Assembly (NCBI GenBank): GCA_018241325.1 | Contig: JAFEEB010000038.1 | Location: 15,859 to 79,858 of the forward strand | Source: Pseudomonadota bacterium | GTDB taxonomy: Bacteria > Pseudomonadota > Gammaproteobacteria > Burkholderiales > Burkholderiaceae_C | Direction of reading: 5' to 3' | Length of the DNA: 64,000 nucleotides | In this document: in pieces, positions 56,158 through 64,000 of the stretch | How positions within the stretch are numbered: position 1 is the first letter of the stretch | How the letters are laid out: the number at the start of each line of letters is the position of its first letter | Made by a program: the position numbers and the translations under genes | Notes under the pieces: model-generated | The model's input: the letters and a program-made list of their open reading frames with translations, nothing else | What the model was told of the DNA's origin: nothing | The model's database searches: none

Positions 56158-58179
56158 ATGCGTAGGCTCTCGATTCTGACATTGGCTTTCGCCGCCGCGG
56201 GTTTGGCCCACACCGAGGCGGCGCGCGCGCAGTCGGCCGAACTGCCGGCGGCCAGTGCGCCGGCCCCCGCCGCGACCGCCGACAGCGTCATCCTGGACAT
56301 GCGCGAGGCGTTTCGCCGGGGCGACAAGGCGCGCCTGGCCAGCCTGTTGCCGCTGGCGCGCGGCCATGCGCTGGAGCCCTGGGCGGCGTATTGGGCCCTC
56401 AAGGTGCGGCTGGAGGATGCCAGCGCGCAGGACGTGCAGGACTTTCTGACGCGCTACGCCGGCACCTACCAGGAAGATCGCCTGCGCAACGACTGGCTGC
56501 TGCTGGCCGGCAAGCGCCGCGACTGGGCCACGTTCGCGCAGGAGCTGCCGCGCTTTCGCATGGCCGACGACGCCGAGGTGCGCTGCTACGCCACCGCCAT
56601 GCAGGCGCTGCAAGGTGCCAGCGTCTCGCGCGAGGCGGTGCAGGCCGTGCGCCGCGACTGGTGGGCCCAGCGCAGCGAGGGCGACGGCTGCCAGCTGGCC
56701 GCGGACGTGCTGCACCAGGCCGGTCAGATCAGCGCGGCCGATTTGTGGATGAAGGCGCGCCTGGCCATGGAGGCCGGCCGCCCCGGCATGGCCCGCTCCG
56801 CCGTGGCGCTGGACGCCCCCGACGCGGCCGCCACCGTGGCGCAAATCAGCAACGGCGCCGCGCGCTACCTGGCCAGCCGCGCCGCGGTGGGCACGCGCAA
56901 GGGGCAGGAGCTGATCGTGCTTGCGCTGATCCGCGTGGCCGTGCAAGACCCCGACCAGGCCGCCGGCCTGCTGGATGGCAAGTGGACGGTGCAGCTCTCG
57001 CCCGAGGAGCGCAACTGGCTGTGGGCCGTCATCGGCAAGCAGGCCGCGCTCAAGCTGCAAGACAACGCCTGGGGCTATTTCGCCAAGGTCACGCGTGCGC
57101 CCGACCTGAATGACGATCTGCTGGCCTGGCAAGCGCGCGCCGCCTTGCGCGGCGGGCAATGGGCCGGCGTGCGCGCCGCCGTGGCCGCCATGAGCGAGCC
57201 GCTGCGGCAAGACCCGACCTGGATCTACTGGCGCGCCCGCGCCGAAGCGGCCCTGGCCAAGACCGACGAGGCGCGCGCTGCCGCCCGCCAACCGCTGGAG
57301 GCCATTGCCAGCGACCGCAGCTTCTACGGCAAGCTGGCGCTCGAAGAACTGGGCCGCCCCATCACGCCGCCGCCCGTGCCCGCGCCCCTCACCGCCGAGG
57401 AGCGCGCCGCCGCGCGCGGCAACGCCGGCCTGAACCGCGCCCTGTTGGCCATTGGCCTGGGCCTGCGCAGCGAGGGCGTGCGCGAGTGGAACTACTGGAC
57501 CAACCTGCACGACGCCGGCGGCATGGGCGACCGCCAGCTCTACGCCGCGGCCAACCTGGCGTGCGAGCTGCAGGTGTGGGACCGCTGCATCAACACCAGC
57601 GAGCGCATCAAGGGCTTCGAGGACTTTGCCCAGCGCTACCCCACGCCGCACCAGGGCCTGGTGGTGCGCCAGGCGCAGGCCATCGGGCTCGACCCGGCCT
57701 ATGTGTATGGCCTGATCCGTCAGGAGAGCCGCTTCGTCATGGACGCGCGCTCGCACGTCGGCGCCTCGGGCCTGATGCAGATCATGCCCGCCACCGCGCG
57801 CTGGACGGCACGCAAGATCGGCCTGGACGGCTTCGTGCCCGGCATGACCAGCGAGCTGGACACCAACATCCTGATCGGCACCAACTACCTCAAGCTGGCG
57901 CTGGACGAGTTTCGCGGCTCCATGCCCATGGCCGCCGCCGCCTACAACGCCGGGCCGGGGCGCCCGCGCAACTGGCGCAACGGCCCGGTGCTGGAGGGCG
58001 CCGCCTGGGCCGAGACCATCCCCTTTGCCGAAACGCGCGACTACGTCAAGAAGGTGCTGGCCAACACCACCGACTACGCCATCTTGCTCACCGGCCAGCC
58101 GCAGTCGCTCAAGGCCCGGCTGGGGCGCGTCGGGCCGGCGGCGGCCGACGAGACGGTGCTCACGCGCGATTTGCCGTGA
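56158..58179 (+). CDS. Soluble lytic murein transglycosylase (Slt70-like)
   Basis: This 673-residue protein has a signal peptide (MRRLSILTLAFAAAGLAHTE), a long alpha-helical superhelix (about 40-470) and a C-terminal SLT domain (about 500-640) with the catalytic Glu in LIRQESRFVMDARS and the block ASGLMQIMPATARWTA. It cleaves glycan strands in the periplasm. The length fits Slt70 proteins. Confidence 0.93.
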   Translation: MRRLSILTLAFAAAGLAHTEAARAQSAELPAASAPAPAATADSVILDMREAFRRGDKARLASLLPLARGHALEPWAAYWALKVRLEDASAQDVQDFLTRYAGTYQEDRLRNDWLLLAGKRRDWATFAQELPRFRMADDAEVRCYATAMQALQGASVSREAVQAVRRDWWAQRSEGDGCQLAADVLHQAGQISAADLWMKARLAMEAGRPGMARSAVALDAPDAAATVAQISNGAARYLASRAAVGTRKGQELIVLALIRVAVQDPDQAAGLLDGKWTVQLSPEERNWLWAVIGKQAALKLQDNAWGYFAKVTRAPDLNDDLLAWQARAALRGGQWAGVRAAVAAMSEPLRQDPTWIYWRARAEAALAKTDEARAAARQPLEAIASDRSFYGKLALEELGRPITPPPVPAPLTAEERAAARGNAGLNRALLAIGLGLRSEGVREWNYWTNLHDAGGMGDRQLYAAANLACELQVWDRCINTSERIKGFEDFAQRYPTPHQGLVVRQAQAIGLDPAYVYGLIRQESRFVMDARSHVGASGLMQIMPATARWTARKIGLDGFVPGMTSELDTNILIGTNYLKLALDEFRGSMPMAAAAYNAGPGRPRNWRNGPVLEGAAWAETIPFAETRDYVKKVLANTTDYAILLTGQPQSLKARLGRVGPAAADETVLTRDLP

Positions 58180-58225
58180 ATGCTTGACTGCGCCCGCGAG
58201 ACTCACTGCGCAGGTCTGCCGCGTT

Positions 58226-58245
58226 TTGTAGCTACATGGCTACAA
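58226..58245. promoter_or_regulatory. TA operator over the -10 region
   Basis: TTGTAGC-TACATG-GCTACAA is an exact 7-bp inverted repeat. It overlaps a TACAAT -10-like hexamer upstream of the antitoxin gene, as expected for autorepression by a Phd-type antitoxin. Confidence 0.55.
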
Positions 58246-58298
58246 TAGCCTTGCCCCACTTCAGTCCCTGCGAGAGAGAACCTGCCGAGGAGCCCGCC

Positions 58299-58562
58299 GT
58301 GAGCGCAGTCCACACCATCACCAGCCGCGAGTTTGGCCACAACGTCAGCAGCGCCAAGCACTTGGCCAGGCAGGGCCCCGTGTTCATCACCGACCGCGGT
58401 GAACCGGCTTTTGTCCTGTTGAACATTGATCAGTACCAATCATTGGCGGGCGGCGAACGGGAGCAGTCGCTGCTCGCCTTGATGGACGGCTTGCCGGATA
58501 CCTCCGGCATTGACGACTTCGAGATCGAGCCGCTGGGCGTTGGCTTGCGCACGGAGGGCTGA
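58299..58562 (+). CDS. Phd/YefM-family antitoxin
   Basis: This 87-residue protein has the Phd/YefM pattern: HTITSREFGHNVSSAKHLAR then GPVFITDRGEPAFVLLNIDQ. GTG at 58299 is chosen because GAGGAG lies 6 bases upstream and homology begins here; an ATG at 58236 would add 21 unconserved residues. It precedes the PIN toxin gene by 2 bases. The C-terminus is acidic, typical of toxin-binding regions. Confidence 0.82.
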   Translation: MSAVHTITSREFGHNVSSAKHLARQGPVFITDRGEPAFVLLNIDQYQSLAGGEREQSLLALMDGLPDTSGIDDFEIEPLGVGLRTEG

Positions 58563-58564
58563 GC

Positions 58565-58987
58565 GTGTTCCTGCTCGACAGCAACGTGTTGTCCGAGCTG
58601 CGGCCGGGCAAACCGGCGCAGGCGCCACAGGTGCGGGCGTGGGCGGCCACGGTGGCGCAGCAGCTTTTTTACCTGTCGGCCATCACCATCCTGGAGCAGG
58701 AAGAAGGCATCTTGCGGCTTGAGCGCCGCGAGCCGCCCCAAGGCCAAGCGCTGCGCCGCTGGGCGCAAGGGGTTCACACCGCGTTTGCTGGGCGCATCCT
58801 GGCCTTTGGCGAGCGCGAGGCCTTGTTGTGCGCGCCCATGCACGTGCCCGATGCCCGGGCGCGGCGCGATTCGATGATTGCGGCCACCGCGCTGACCCAC
58901 GGCATGATCCTGGTGACACGCAACGTGACCGATTTTGAACGCACGGGCGTCAAGCTGCTCAACCCTTGGGAGACCGTCAAACCATGA
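58565..58987 (+). CDS. PIN-domain toxin (VapC/FitB-like)
   Basis: This 140-residue protein has PIN-domain acidic residues in LLDSNVLSELRPGKPAQ (Asp5, Glu11), DARARRDSMIAATAL and TRNVTDFERTGV. PIN toxins are metal-dependent RNases, mostly cutting tRNA or rRNA. The start is GTG at 58565. With the Phd-type gene it forms a type II toxin-antitoxin pair. Confidence 0.85.
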   Translation: MFLLDSNVLSELRPGKPAQAPQVRAWAATVAQQLFYLSAITILEQEEGILRLERREPPQGQALRRWAQGVHTAFAGRILAFGEREALLCAPMHVPDARARRDSMIAATALTHGMILVTRNVTDFERTGVKLLNPWETVKP

Positions 58988-59077
58988 ACAGCAGTCCGGG
59001 CATTGCGCCAACTGGGTGGCCGCGGGGTCGTGTATCGGGCAGATTGCGCTGGATGGCGCATGCACTGGAGGTTTGAG

Positions 59078-60049
59078 ATGGCATCGAAAATTCTGGTTCT
59101 GGGCGGCTCCGGCTTTGTCGGCCGCCATCTGATCGAGCGTTTGCAGCGCGCGGGTGCGCAGGTGACCGTGCCCACGCGCCGGCGCGCCGGCGCGGGTGCG
59201 CGCCAGCTGTGGCCGCTGCCCTGCGTGGACCTGGTCGAGGCCGACGTGATGCAGCCGGGCACGCTGGGCCGGCTGATGCCGGGGCACGACGCGGTGGTCA
59301 ACCTGGTGGCCATCCTGCATGGCAACGCCAGGCAGTTCGAGCGCGTGCACGTCGAGCTGCCACGCCAGCTGGCCGCCGCCTGCGGCGCGCACGGCGTGCG
59401 CCGCGTGGTGCACGTGAGCGCGCTGGGCGCGGCCGCCGACGCGCCCTCGCGCTACCAGCGCAGCAAGGCCGCGGGCGAGGCCGTGATGCAAGAGGCTGCC
59501 GCAGCCAGCATGATCGACCTGACGGTGTTGCGCCCCAGCGTGATCTATGGCCCGGATGACCGCTTCTTGCGCCTGTTCGTGCGGTTGCAGCACATGCTGC
59601 CGGTGTTGCCCCTGGCGGGCGCCAACGCGCGCTTTCAGCCGGTGTGGGTGCGCGACGTGGCCACGGCGCTGGAGCGTTGCCTGCAAGACGCGGCCACCAT
59701 CGGCCAGACCTATGAGCTGTGCGGCCCCGACGTGTTCACCCTGCGCGAGCTCGCGCAATCGGCGGCGCGCTGGGCCGGCGTGGCCGAAGGGCGCGGCCGC
59801 CCCGTGCTGGGTGTGCCCGGCCCGCTGGCGTGGCTGCAGGCGTTGGCAATGGAGTGTCTTCCGGGCACGCTGATGAGCCGCGACAACCTCGACTCGATGA
59901 AGGTGCCCAACGTGGCCGGCGGGCAGCTGCCCGGCCTGGCCGCGCTGGGCATTGCCGCGGCGCCGCTGTCGGTGGTGGGGCCCATGATCCTGGGCACCAA
60001 CGGTCCGGTGTCGCGCCTGGATGTGTGGCGGCGCAGCGCGGGCCGCTGA
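59078..60049 (+). CDS. NAD(P)-binding complex I NDUFA9-like protein
   Basis: This 323-residue atypical SDR has the glycine-rich motif ILVLGGSGFVGRHLIER, a central RRVVHVSALGA and YQRSKAAGE region, and VLRPSVIYGPDD. Such proteins are annotated as complex I NDUFA9-subunit-family proteins in betaproteobacteria. The substrate is unknown. The start at 59078 has GGAGG upstream; the upstream extension of the frame is unlikely. Confidence 0.82.
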   Translation: MASKILVLGGSGFVGRHLIERLQRAGAQVTVPTRRRAGAGARQLWPLPCVDLVEADVMQPGTLGRLMPGHDAVVNLVAILHGNARQFERVHVELPRQLAAACGAHGVRRVVHVSALGAAADAPSRYQRSKAAGEAVMQEAAAASMIDLTVLRPSVIYGPDDRFLRLFVRLQHMLPVLPLAGANARFQPVWVRDVATALERCLQDAATIGQTYELCGPDVFTLRELAQSAARWAGVAEGRGRPVLGVPGPLAWLQALAMECLPGTLMSRDNLDSMKVPNVAGGQLPGLAALGIAAAPLSVVGPMILGTNGPVSRLDVWRRSAGR

Positions 60050-60106
60050 GCCCCGGGGCGCGCCTCGGCGCGTTAGCATGAGCGCCGCGCAATACGGAGA
60101 TCTTTC

Positions 60107-60790
60107 ATGCTCAAGCTCTACATCGGCAACAAGAACTACTCGTCCTGGTCCATGCGGCCCTGGGTGCTGCTCAGGCAGGCCGGCATCGAGTTCGAGGAGG
60201 TGCAGCTGCGCTTCGACTCGTTCTCGGGCGACTCGGACTTCAAGCGGCGCCTGGGCGGCATTGCGCCGGCCGGCAAGGTGCCGGTGCTGACCGACGGCGA
60301 CTTCGCGGTGTGGGACACGCTGGCCATCGCCGAATACGTGGCCGAGAAATTTCCCGACCTGCGCCTGTGGCCGCGCGAGGTGCGCGCCCGCGCGCGCGCG
60401 CGCAGCATCGTGGCCGAGATGCACTCGGGCTTTGGCGCATTGCGCAGCGCCTGCGGCATGAACATCGAGGCGCGCCTGACCGAGACGGGCGCCATCATCT
60501 GGCGCGACAACGCCGGCGTGCGCGCCGATGTGGGCCGGCTGACGGCCATGTGGCAGGAGCTGCTGGCCGAGCACGGCGGGCCCATGCTGTTTGGCGAGTT
60601 CGGCATTGCCGACGCCTACTTCACGCCGGTGATGATGCGCTTTCGCACGTATGCGCTGCCGGTGCCGGCTGTCATCACGGCCTACATGGACCGGGTGTGC
60701 GCGCTGCCGGGCGTCGCGGCCTGGATCGACGCCGCGCTGGCCGAGCACGATTTCATCCCGTTTGAAGAACCCTATCGCGCGGTGCGCTGA
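60107..60790 (+). CDS. Glutathione S-transferase family protein
   Basis: This 227-residue protein has an N-terminal thioredoxin-like GST domain (LYIGNKNYSSWSMRPWVLLR, with a candidate active-site Ser, and KVPVLTDGDFAVWDTLAIAE) and a helical C-terminal domain. It is cytoplasmic and likely conjugates or reduces electrophiles with glutathione. It stops 9 bases before a convergent metallo-hydrolase gene. Confidence 0.88.
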   Translation: MLKLYIGNKNYSSWSMRPWVLLRQAGIEFEEVQLRFDSFSGDSDFKRRLGGIAPAGKVPVLTDGDFAVWDTLAIAEYVAEKFPDLRLWPREVRARARARSIVAEMHSGFGALRSACGMNIEARLTETGAIIWRDNAGVRADVGRLTAMWQELLAEHGGPMLFGEFGIADAYFTPVMMRFRTYALPVPAVITAYMDRVCALPGVAAWIDAALAEHDFIPFEEPYRAVR

Positions 60791-60799
60791 GGCTGTGCG

Positions 60800-61933
60800 T
60801 CAGTCGCCCGGCCAGTCCAGCCGGGCGACTTGCTCGGGCGCCAACGGCGGCGCGGGCTCGGCGATGGGGGGCTGCGCGGGCTCGGGGGCGGCGCCCTGGC
60901 GCCACCACGGCTGCACGCGCTCGGTGTGCGCGGGTTGCACCGCCTCGCCCAGGCGCGGCATCACCAGTGGCGCGCCGGCGTGCGGCGCCAGCTCCAGCAG
61001 GCGTTCGGCGGGCTGGTCCCAGTCGTGCATCGCCAGCGCAAAGGTGCCCCAGTGCACCGGCAGCAGGGGCGGGTTGCCCAGCAGCGCCAGCGCCTCCAGC
61101 GCGTGGTCGGGGCCCAGGTGCATGTCGCCCCAGGCGGGGTAGTAGGCGCCGACTTCGAGCAGGGCCAGGTCGAACGGGCCCAGGTGCTGGCGGATGGCGG
61201 CGTATTCGCCCGACAGGCCCGTGTCGCCGCTGAAGAACACCGCGTGGCGCGGCCCGCGCACCACCAGTGACGACCACAGCGTGCTGTTGCGTGTCTTGAG
61301 CGTGCGACCGCTGAAGTGCTGCGACGGAGCGGCGGTGATCGTGATGCCGGTGTTCGGCACCGCCCAGCTCTCCCACCAGTCCAGCTCGTGAATGCGCTCG
61401 GGCGCGATGCCCCAGCCTTGCAGGTGCGCGCCCACGCCCAGCGAGGTGACGAAGGGCACGCTGGAGCGCGCCAGCGCCTTGATGGTGGGGTAGTCCAGGT
61501 GGTCGTAGTGGTCGTGCGAGATGACGATGGCATCGACGGCCGGCACATCGTGCAAGGCAATCGGCACCGGCTGAAAGCGCTTGGGCCCCACGCCGATCAG
61601 CGGCGAGGCGCGCCGGCCCCACACCGGGTCGGTCAGCACGCGCCAGCCGTCCACCTCCAGCAGCACGGTGGAGTGGCCCAGCCAGGTGGCGCGCAGGCCG
61701 CTTTGCGGCGCGTGCAGCCAGGCGGGGCGCGGGTCGATGGACGGCAGCGGCGCGCGCGGCACGCGCCGCCCGCCCGGCCACAGCATGTCGCGCAGCGAAG
61801 GCATGGGCACGCTGCCATCGCGCAGGCCGGCGGCAATGGGGTGCCGGTTGCGAAAGCCGTGGTCCAACCACAGCGGCGAGGCATGCATGCGCTCCAGGCG
61901 CGCGCCGTGGGCGAGTTGTCCGAGGGATTTCAT
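60800..61933 (-). CDS. MBL-fold metallo-hydrolase (NAPE-PLD/RomA-like)
   Basis: This 377-residue protein has the metallo-beta-lactamase motif SHDHYDHLD, a downstream FFSGDTGLSGEY and MHLGPDHALEA, typical of the NAPE-PLD/UlaG-like outer-membrane or phosphodiesterase branch. It would hydrolyse a phosphodiester or lactone; the substrate is unknown. The start at 61933 gives the conserved N-terminus (MKSLGQLAHG); the upstream frame is not supported. Confidence 0.8.
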   Translation of the reverse strand: MKSLGQLAHGARLERMHASPLWLDHGFRNRHPIAAGLRDGSVPMPSLRDMLWPGGRRVPRAPLPSIDPRPAWLHAPQSGLRATWLGHSTVLLEVDGWRVLTDPVWGRRASPLIGVGPKRFQPVPIALHDVPAVDAIVISHDHYDHLDYPTIKALARSSVPFVTSLGVGAHLQGWGIAPERIHELDWWESWAVPNTGITITAAPSQHFSGRTLKTRNSTLWSSLVVRGPRHAVFFSGDTGLSGEYAAIRQHLGPFDLALLEVGAYYPAWGDMHLGPDHALEALALLGNPPLLPVHWGTFALAMHDWDQPAERLLELAPHAGAPLVMPRLGEAVQPAHTERVQPWWRQGAAPEPAQPPIAEPAPPLAPEQVARLDWPGD

Positions 61934-62118
61934 GCGAGGCGACGGAGTCGATCCAAAGCGCCCATCATGAACCCAATGGCGCACCACTGCCGGAGCCTTG
62001 GCGCGGGGCGGATTCACGTGCTGCCGGTGCGGGCTTGGCGGGCGATGTCTGCGGTTCGCCGGCCGATGCGGCCCAATGCGCATCAGGCTTTGCTCCGCAT
62101 CACATCCTGGGCCCCGCC

Positions 62119-62760
62119 ATGCACGCTGCTGAATCCACCTTTCCCGATTTTTTTGCCGACGCCCCGCAGATCACGCTGCGCGACCCGCTGGCCGAATTTC
62201 TGGGCGCCGCGCGCGGCGGCGTGATGACCTATCGCTACGCCGACGCCGTGCGCCTGGCCGGCCACTCGTGCCCCACGGTGGCCGGTGCCTGGCTGATGAC
62301 GGTGCAGGGCCTGCGCGCGCTGTATGGCCAGGAGACGCCGGTGCGCGGCGAGATCGAGGTGCTCATGCAGGGTGGCCGCGAGGACGGCGCCAACGGCGTG
62401 ATCGCCACCGTGGTGCAGCTCATCACCGGCGCGGCGCCCGAGACCGGTTTTCACGGCATCGCCGGGCGCTTTTCGCGCCACCAGCTGCTGCGCTTCGACC
62501 AGCCGGTGCAGGGCACGCTGGGCCTGCGTCGCCAGGACACGGGCGGCGCCGTGCAGGTCGAGCTGGATGCGTCGGTCGTGCCCTGGACCGACGAGATGCG
62601 CGCGCTGCTGCCGCGCGCCGCCGCGGGCCGCGCCAGCGCCGACGAGCTGGCGCGCTTCGGCACGCTGTGGCAGGGCCGGGTGCGCCAGATGCTGATCGAG
62701 CACGCCGACGACCCACGGCTGGTTCGGGTCGCGGCCTGGGACGCAGCGGTGCCGGCCTGA
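62119..62760 (+). CDS. FmdE-like domain protein
   Basis: This 213-residue protein has an early motif LAGHSCPTVAGAWLMTVQGL resembling the Cys-containing FmdE (formylmethanofuran dehydrogenase subunit E) family. The function in betaproteobacteria is unknown. The start at 62119 is chosen; an upstream in-frame extension is less likely. The 185-bp gap from the divergent hydrolase gene shows no other gene. Confidence 0.6.
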   Translation: MHAAESTFPDFFADAPQITLRDPLAEFLGAARGGVMTYRYADAVRLAGHSCPTVAGAWLMTVQGLRALYGQETPVRGEIEVLMQGGREDGANGVIATVVQLITGAAPETGFHGIAGRFSRHQLLRFDQPVQGTLGLRRQDTGGAVQVELDASVVPWTDEMRALLPRAAAGRASADELARFGTLWQGRVRQMLIEHADDPRLVRVAAWDAAVPA

Positions 62761-62845
62761 GCGTCGAAGCCAGTACGGGCGGTTGCAGGGCAGTGTGCTC
62801 GCGCGCCACCAATCGGTGCTGATGCGCGGGATTCGGCTCGCACAA

Positions 62846-63796
62846 TCACTCGGCTGATATTGATGCCAAGGATTGGGACGGAGTCGGCGTTTGCGATGCG
62901 CTTGAAGGTGGATGAGAAACGGCGGGCAGTCGCCGACGCACCTGACGTTCACTCGAACCGTCCAGCGCCTTTGATCGTTGAATCTCGAAAGCCCCAGTAT
63001 CGTGAATGAGCTCAGGCCAACCACTGCGGCCGTAGCGGTCGGGTGTTTCCTCCGGGTGCCCAGCACGCATCTCATCCAGCACCTGGTTCAAGGCAACGAA
63101 TTCGTTCGTCGGCGCCAGTCGCGTCAGGACCTTGCCAAGTGCCAGCACGACTGGCGCATTGGTCAAGGGCAGCTTTCCGGTCATCAGCAATTGGTGACCT
63201 TCCTTGGATCGGAAGAACTGAGTCACGTACTCGGAGCTTTCGGCCACGGTTTGCGCGATGCGGCGCAATGCTTCCCACCGAGCAAGAATGCGTGAATAGA
63301 CCTGCTCCAAGTCACGTTGGGCGGCGTCGCATCCCGCAATCGTCTGCAGGTCGAAACGCTCAATGAAGTGATGGACCAATCCATTGCGTAAATCGACAAG
63401 CTCCTTCAGGCTGTGCTTGAATCGATCGAATTCAGTCGAATCCATCTGAAGGCCGATGGAAAACCGCATGCGCAAGACACCGTCATCGGGCAACTCCGGC
63501 TCGTCAGGACGTGGCTCGTCACCCGACAAAAATTCGCCCGTGAAGTGCTTGACCAACGTGCCCAGAGTCATGGTGCGCAGTGCGTCCGTGTCATAGGCGC
63601 GCCGTACTTCGAACTGTGCGTGGCCGTCTTCACCTTGACCTGCATGTGATGCTTCGAGGTACATGTCGTGGAGACAAGCCTTGAGCAGCTTTTCGTACTG
63701 CTGCAACATCAACATGCAACGCCCCAGCCAGCGCTGGACTTGGCGTTGCGCATCGGCGTATGGTGGTTCCTGATTCGATAGGGGACTGGGTTGCAT
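62846..63796 (-). CDS. HEPN-like/OST-HTH-like protein of unknown function
   Basis: This 316-residue protein has a helical N-terminal half with a candidate HEPN Rx4H motif in [13 protein letters not shown] (about residue 138) and a C-terminal block [20 protein letters not shown] resembling an OST-HTH/LOTUS RNA-binding domain. The tail is Ser/Pro-rich. HEPN domains are often RNases and OST-HTH domains bind RNA, so an RNA-targeting role is possible. Homology is faint and unchecked. Confidence 0.55.
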   Translation of the reverse strand: MQPSPLSNQEPPYADAQRQVQRWLGRCMLMLQQYEKLLKACLHDMYLEASHAGQGEDGHAQFEVRRAYDTDALRTMTLGTLVKHFTGEFLSGDEPRPDEPELPDDGVLRMRFSIGLQMDSTEFDRFKHSLKELVDLRNGLVHHFIERFDLQTIAGCDAAQRDLEQVYSRILARWEALRRIAQTVAESSEYVTQFFRSKEGHQLLMTGKLPLTNAPVVLALGKVLTRLAPTNEFVALNQVLDEMRAGHPEETPDRYGRSGWPELIHDTGAFEIQRSKALDGSSERQVRRRLPAVSHPPSSASQTPTPSQSLASISAE

Positions 63797-63821
63797 GGGG
63801 CATAGCCTCTACACTGCGTTG

Positions 63822-64000
63822 ATGCAAATCTACATGGTCGGCGGTGCGGTGCGCGACGGGCTGCTGGGCTTGGCGGTGCAGGACCGCGACTGGGTGGTGG
63901 TGGGCGCCACGCCCGAGGAGATGGCGGCGCGCGGCTTCGTGCCCGTGGGCAAGGACTTCCCGGTTTTTCTGCATCCACAAACGCACGAGGAATACGCCTT
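63822..64000 (+). CDS. cca: Multifunctional CCA protein / tRNA nucleotidyltransferase, partial
   Basis: About 59 N-terminal residues are visible: [20 protein letters not shown] and [19 protein letters not shown], then [18 protein letters not shown]. These are the class II CCA-adding enzyme nucleotidyltransferase block (GGAVRD and a downstream DxD-type region, here DRD). The enzyme adds CCA to tRNA 3' ends. The gene runs off the right edge. It is divergent from the HEPN-like gene, 25 bp apart. Confidence 0.9.
   Translation, partial: MQIYMVGGAVRDGLLGLAVQDRDWVVVGATPEEMAARGFVPVGKDFPVFLHPQTHEEYA

Overview
This 64-kb window is chromosomal DNA from a GC-rich betaproteobacterium, most likely a Comamonadaceae member (Acidovorax/Alicycliphilus-like). 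The basis is gene content and order, protein style, and short interspersed repeats of the kind I associate with comamonads. The genus is an inference, because no rRNA or other marker gene is present. No tRNA, rRNA or insertion sequence was recognised.

Layout. 1-7.1 kb holds a YqiA-type esterase fragment, rodA, a phospholipase D-family lipoprotein, a DUF2905 protein, an 849-bp near-symmetrical inverted repeat, a MidA-like methyltransferase, and a pteridine-reductase-like SDR with two FolB paralogues. 7.2-11.5 kb is a storage-granule cluster: PhaE-like subunit, class III-like PhaC, GNAT, wax ester synthase/DGAT and phasin. 11.6-21.6 kb holds a CtaA/COX15 protein divergent from an eight-gene, largely translationally coupled respiratory operon. 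21.6-22.8 kb is an MltB-type transglycosylase. 22.9-35.1 kb is a histidine-utilisation locus: hutG, hutI, a hutD-hutH fusion, a PhyH-family dioxygenase, hutU, a five-gene branched-chain-type ABC importer and divergent hutC, with HutC-like operators. 35.1-41.1 kb carries an acyl-CoA synthetase/GNAT fusion, a YceI protein and maeB. 41.1-53.9 kb is a complete type I-C CRISPR-Cas locus with a DinD/BRO-like gene between cas7 and cas4, and an array of 51 repeat units. 54.0-64.0 kb is housekeeping: DUF2917, LysR, 5-formyl-THF cyclo-ligase, Slt, a Phd/PIN toxin-antitoxin pair, an NDUFA9-like protein, GST, an MBL hydrolase, an FmdE-like protein, a HEPN/OST-HTH-like protein and the start of cca.

The two most unusual systems are these. 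(1) The respiratory operon at 12.66-21.56 kb encodes a CuA subunit II and a heme-copper subunit I that keeps all copper and heme ligands but has Gln where the active-site Tyr should be. These are followed by SenC, a di-heme cytochrome b fused to 2x[4Fe-4S] and an MvhD-like domain, a membrane-anchored unknown, a second heme-copper-fold protein lacking the CuB His-His pair, and a second di-heme cytochrome b fused to a [2Fe-2S] ferredoxin and an FNR-type reductase. An FNR/Dnr-type box lies upstream. The first part resembles the norSY-senC (sNOR) arrangement, so I infer an NO-reductase-like or stress respiratory module. (2) The type I-C operon carries an embedded DinD/BRO-like gene and a cas7 with an internal expansion containing a short genomic repeat. 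Its array includes two spacers that appear to match synonymous variants of one coding sequence.
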